Shown here piece after piece: positions 7,346-10,267 of a stretch of DNA of 10,267 nt (position 1 is the stretch's first letter; each line of letters starts with the position of its first letter). This stretch comes from an uncultured Bacteroidales bacterium (GTDB lineage Bacteria > Bacteroidota > Bacteroidia > Bacteroidales > UBA932). Below the pieces are notes generated by a model. That model was not told where the DNA came from. It saw only the letters and a program-made list of their open reading frames with translations, and did not search any database. Made by a program: the position numbers and the translations under genes. Location of the stretch: contig CAMJHJ010000073.1 in assembly GCA_946405485.1 (NCBI GenBank), positions 1 through 10,267 on the forward strand, given 5' to 3'.

Positions 7346-8549
7346 CCAGATCGGAGATGACCTCCTCCGACATCGTCTCTTCAATCTTTGCGTATTCGTC
7401 ACTCAGTCCGGTCTCGCAATGCTGGAACAGATGGTTGAGTCCGGGATACAGACGGCAGTCGGCCGAGGGGCAGAGGAGTCGGATCTTTTCGAGGTTATAT
7501 TCGGGAATCACCTGCGTATCCAGGCTCCCGTTCACGGCAAGGACCGGACAACTGATGCGTGCGACATACGGCGCAGGGTCCATCGTGACGAAATAATCCA
7601 TCCAGACAGACTTCTGCTTCAGTATTTTCTTGTACATCTTTTTCGCCGCGAAGTCCGCTACTTTTTCAGGGGCACCCTGAAGCGAAAGCATCTTGGCCGT
7701 CTGGCGCAGGAGGGTGCTGTCGCCGCGGTCCGCCATACCGGCCAGGCTGACGATGAAGTCCGGGGTGCCCGCGTCAGGGGTTTCGGTTCCGGCGAGCAGG
7801 AAGGCGATGGTGCCGCCTTCGCTATGACCCAGGACACCTACCTTCGTGAAGCCTCTGTCCCGCAGGAACTTGACAGCCGACGCGGCATCGGAAGCGAAAT
7901 CTGCCGTGGTGGCATCCGCGAACACTCCCGCCGAGCCGCCGCATCCCCTGTCGTCATACCGCAAGGAAGCGATTCCTTCACGGGCCAGCGCATCCGCCAG
8001 GACGGCGAACGGTTTATGTTCCATCAATGTCTCGTCCCGGTCCTGCTGGCCACTGCCGGAAACCATTACGACCACGGGGACATCCCGGGCGTTATCGGGC
8101 AAAGTCAATGTTCCGGCCAAGGAAACCTCCCCGTTGTTAAAACAAATCTCTTCGGTCTCGTAAGGGAGCGGGGGTACCGGTGTCTGGGGACGGTTCCTGA
8201 TGATAAGCCCGCGGCCCAGGGCGATGTGTTTCTTGATCACCAACTGCGAGAAGGTTCCGATCAGGGAGTCTCCCTGGAGGGTAGCCTTGAGGCCGGCATG
8301 GAAATCAGGGAATTTGACATGGATGGATTCTTCCGATATATTTTTTACTTCCGCCCTGAGGCCGAAGGCGCCCTGGTCCGGGGAATCCACCGTGCAGAGG
8401 GTGTCGTCCAAGTGGAGGGAGAGGACGAGGCCAAGTCCTTCAATCTCACCGCTCCAGGTCCCTGCCAGGTTCCGGGGGATCTTGGACGACGGAGTGGAGC
8501 ACGCAAGCATCAAGGATGCCGCGGCAAGGAGTACAAGCAGTTTTTTCAT
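7320..8549 (-). CDS. Alpha/beta-hydrolase lipoprotein (serine esterase/peptidase-like)
   Basis: This predicted lipoprotein has 409 residues. The signal peptide MKKLLVLLAAASLMLAC carries a lipobox with lipid-modified Cys17. Residues about 25-120 form a beta-rich N-terminal domain starting with a GTWSGEIEG-type motif, often found before hydrolase domains in Bacteroidota. Residues about 135-405 are an alpha/beta-hydrolase: oxyanion region VSGSGQQDRDE (163-173), YDDRGCGGS (198-206), nucleophile elbow GHSEGG with Ser243, and likely acid Asp344 (NGSLDTQV) and His373 (GLNHLFQH). The triad is complete, so an active serine hydrolase on an ester or peptide-like substrate is likely, but the substrate cannot be read from sequence. 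No acidic run follows the cysteine, so a periplasmic location is favoured. It starts 2 bases after the pepT stop and is the last gene of the ybaK-pepT operon. Its final 26 bases overlap the end of the convergent OstA-like gene. Confidence 0.87.
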   Translation of the reverse strand: MKKLLVLLAAASLMLACSTPSSKIPRNLAGTWSGEIEGLGLVLSLHLDDTLCTVDSPDQGAFGLRAEVKNISEESIHVKFPDFHAGLKATLQGDSLIGTFSQLVIKKHIALGRGLIIRNRPQTPVPPLPYETEEICFNNGEVSLAGTLTLPDNARDVPVVVMVSGSGQQDRDETLMEHKPFAVLADALAREGIASLRYDDRGCGGSAGVFADATTADFASDAASAVKFLRDRGFTKVGVLGHSEGGTIAFLLAGTETPDAGTPDFIVSLAGMADRGDSTLLRQTAKMLSLQGAPEKVADFAAKKMYKKILKQKSVWMDYFVTMDPAPYVARISCPVLAVNGSLDTQVIPEYNLEKIRLLCPSADCRLYPGLNHLFQHCETGLSDEYAKIEETMSEEVISDLVTWISSQS

Positions 8550-8551
8550 GT

Positions 8552-9772
8552 TTATTCCGTAAACAGTCTGACCAGGTTAAGGATGACCTTTGAAGCGGCC
8601 TCCATGTTCTCCAGAGGAACGAATTCCATCTTTCCATGGAAATTGAGCCCTCCGGCGAAGAGGTTGGGGCAAGGCAGGCCCATGAAGGAGAGGTTGGCGC
8701 CATCTGTGCCGCCGCGGATGGGCTGCACCTTGGGCTTGATGCCTTCCATCTCCATGGCCCGGATGGCCTTTTCGATGATATGGTAATGCGGCTCCACCTG
8801 CTTGCGCATGTTGTAATACTGGTGCCGGATATCCGCCGTCGCCGTCCCTTCGCCATACTTGGCGTTGATGAAATCCACGCAGCGGCGCACCACGGCTTTC
8901 TTCTCTTCGTATAGTTCCAGGTCATGGTCGCGCAGGATATAAGTGACCGTCGCATCCTCGACGCTTCCATTGAAGGCGATCAAATGGAAGAAGCCTTCGT
9001 ACCCCTCGGTGTATTCAGGTTTCTGGTTGACCGGGAGCAGGCTGTCCAGCTCCTCCGCGATGCGGATGGCGTTTTTCATCTTTCCCTTGGCATATCCGGG
9101 ATGTACGTTGCGGCCCTGGATGCGGATCGTCGCCGCGGCGGCGTTGAAATTTTCGAACTCCAACTCTCCGATCTCGCCGCCATCCATCGTGTAGGCGTAG
9201 TCGGCCCCGAACTTCTTGACGTCGAACTTGACCACGCCCCGGCCGATCTCCTCGTCGGGCGTGAAGCCGATCTTGATTTCACCATGCTTGATTTCGGGAT
9301 GCCCGACGAGATACTGGACCGCATCCATGATCTCCGCGACGCCGGCCTTGTCGTCGGCGCCGAGCAGGGTCGTTCCGTCCGTCGTGATGAGGGTCTGGCC
9401 TTTATGGTCCAGCAGTTCAGGGAATTCGGACGGTTTGAGATACAGGCCCGGTACGCCCCTGAGGGCGATGTCGCCGCCGTCATAATTCTCGATGATCTGG
9501 GGCTTGATGTCTGCTCCGGAGGCGTCGGGTGCCGTATCGACATGGGCGATGAAACCCAGTTTGGGAGCCTTGACGCCCGGTGTGGCGGGCAAGGTCCCCA
9601 TGACATAACCGTATTTGTCCAGCGCGGCATCAACGCCCATCGCTTTCAACTCGTCCCGTAACAGGCGCAGCAGTTTCAACTGCTTGTCTGTGCTGGGCTG
9701 GGTCTCGGAGGTCTCGCAGGACTGCGTGTCGTAGGACACATATCTAAGGAAACGGTCAAGAATCTTTTCCAT
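8552..9772 (-). CDS. pepT: Peptidase T (tripeptide aminopeptidase, M20 family)
   Basis: This cytosolic zinc aminopeptidase releases the N-terminal residue from tripeptides, completing peptide breakdown after uptake. The product has 406 residues, against about 408 in Escherichia coli PepT. All metal-site and catalytic residues can be placed: His77 and Asp79 in AHVDTAPD, Asp140 in LGADDKAG, catalytic Glu174 and metal ligand Glu175 in TPDEEIGRG, Asp197 in MDGGE, and His379 in GGLNFHG near the C-terminus. The dimerisation/lid domain lies at about 205-320 and includes [15 protein letters not shown]. The reading frame is open upstream to 9874, but the family N-terminus ([18 protein letters not shown]) begins at 9772, and a start at 9874 would run deep into ybaK. 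It lies 4 bases after the ybaK stop and 2 bases before the hydrolase gene. It is intact and confidently assigned. Confidence 0.96.
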   Translation of the reverse strand: MEKILDRFLRYVSYDTQSCETSETQPSTDKQLKLLRLLRDELKAMGVDAALDKYGYVMGTLPATPGVKAPKLGFIAHVDTAPDASGADIKPQIIENYDGGDIALRGVPGLYLKPSEFPELLDHKGQTLITTDGTTLLGADDKAGVAEIMDAVQYLVGHPEIKHGEIKIGFTPDEEIGRGVVKFDVKKFGADYAYTMDGGEIGELEFENFNAAAATIRIQGRNVHPGYAKGKMKNAIRIAEELDSLLPVNQKPEYTEGYEGFFHLIAFNGSVEDATVTYILRDHDLELYEEKKAVVRRCVDFINAKYGEGTATADIRHQYYNMRKQVEPHYHIIEKAIRAMEMEGIKPKVQPIRGGTDGANLSFMGLPCPNLFAGGLNFHGKMEFVPLENMEAASKVILNLVRLFTE

Positions 9773-9776
9773 ATCG

Positions 9777-10259
9777 TTAATCTTTGATGATTTCAGCGAA
9801 TTGCGCCCCGACATAGGCAGCCAGGGCCAGGGGGTCAAGTTTGAACTGGAGGCCGCGTACGCCGGCGCTGACATAGATGTAGGGCAACTCCGCGGCCGTG
9901 GCGTGGAACCAGGTGGGGAAGGGCTTTTTCATCCCGACCGGGCTGCAGCCGCCCCGGATGTAGCCGGTGCGCGGCAAGAGCTCCTTCATCGGGATCAGGT
10001 CACACTTTTTGTTGCCCGAGACCTTGGCGGCGGCCTTCAGGTCCACTTCCTTGTCCCCGGGAATGACGCAGACGAAAAAACCCGTACGGTCCCCCTGCAA
10101 AACCAGGGTCTTAAAGACGCATGCGATATCCTCCCCGAGCTGGCTGGCGATGTGGGTGGCTGCGAGGTCGTTCTCGTCAACCTCGTAGGGAATCAGCTCG
10201 TAGGAGATGCCAGCCTTGTCCAGCAGCCGGGCCGCATTGGTCTTTTCCAGTTTGGGCAT
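9777..10259 (-). CDS. ybaK: Cys-tRNA(Pro) deacylase YbaK/EbsC
   Basis: This 160-residue cytosolic protein is of the YbaK/EbsC family, trans-editing enzymes that hydrolyse Cys-tRNA(Pro) mischarged by prolyl-tRNA synthetase. The length is typical (about 155-160). Diagnostic features are the invariant lysine in ACVFKTLVL (Lys50), [18 protein letters not shown] at about 65-82, and [14 protein letters not shown] at 99-112, the family's conserved Gly-Cys-Ser-Pro-Val-Gly segment. The ATG at 10257-10259 gives the expected N-terminus ([22 protein letters not shown]) with an ordinary family opening. Only 8 bases of upstream sequence remain, so its promoter is outside the window and further genes may precede it. 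It is the first visible gene of a minus-strand operon with pepT and the hydrolase. I see no functional link to peptide degradation beyond co-transcription. Confidence 0.94.
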   Translation of the reverse strand: MPKLEKTNAARLLDKAGISYELIPYEVDENDLAATHIASQLGEDIACVFKTLVLQGDRTGFFVCVIPGDKEVDLKAAAKVSGNKKCDLIPMKELLPRTGYIRGGCSPVGMKKPFPTWFHATAAELPYIYVSAGVRGLQFKLDPLALAAYVGAQFAEIIKD

Positions 10260-10267
10260 ATCTTTAC

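Noticed and set aside
6575..7402. Minus-strand open frame with a Leu/Phe/Gly-rich product resembling a membrane protein.
   Set aside because: The hydrophobicity comes from complementing Lys/Ala/Glu codons (CTT, GGC, TTC) of the OstA-like tail. It has no start context, and the plus frame continues a real gene.
7419..8786. Plus-strand open frame of 455 residues opposite the hydrolase and pepT.
   Set aside because: It runs antisense across two genes with intact catalytic residues and shows no domain of its own.
9773..9874. 34-residue N-terminal extension of PepT from an upstream start at 9874.
   Set aside because: It would lie almost wholly inside ybaK, and the family N-terminus begins at 9772, giving the normal PepT length.

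Overview
This window looks like an ordinary chromosomal segment from a fairly GC-rich member of the Bacteroidota, most likely Bacteroidales. Four things point there. Start codons mostly lack a good Shine-Dalgarno sequence. Close matches to the Bacteroidota -7 box (TAnnTTTG) lie in the non-coding gaps. Exported proteins have either a Bacteroidota-style lipobox or an AA|Q-type signal cleavage site. A SurA-like chaperone is followed directly by an OstA/LptA-like protein, an arrangement I recall from this phylum. I cannot place the genus.

Layout. Positions 1-196 are a T-rich non-coding gap. On the minus strand it carries a well-spaced promoter and a boxA-like leader that read leftward out of the window, possibly into an rRNA operon. 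A plus-strand OPT-family oligopeptide transporter follows (197-2170). A new -7 box in the short gap after it then starts a tight three-gene plus-strand cluster for outer-membrane assembly (2220-7345): a SurA-N-like lipoprotein with no visible parvulin domain, a two-parvulin SurA-like isomerase/chaperone, and a 958-residue OstA/LptA-like protein with a disordered insert and a long Lys/Ala-rich tail. The cluster meets a minus-strand operon tail to tail with a 26-base coding overlap. Read from right to left, that operon is ybaK (Cys-tRNA(Pro) deacylase), pepT (tripeptidase) and an alpha/beta-hydrolase lipoprotein, with gaps of 4 and 2 bases.

How the genes fit together. The middle cluster plausibly handles folding of outer-membrane proteins and lipopolysaccharide transport. 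The OPT transporter and PepT could together serve uptake and final hydrolysis of small peptides, but they sit in separate transcription units, so that link is inference. YbaK is a translation quality-control enzyme and the hydrolase has no assigned substrate.

I found no mobile element, CRISPR array, tRNA gene, defence system or evident new multi-gene system. The points most worth a second look are the unusual architecture of the OstA-like protein and the rRNA-like leader at the left edge.
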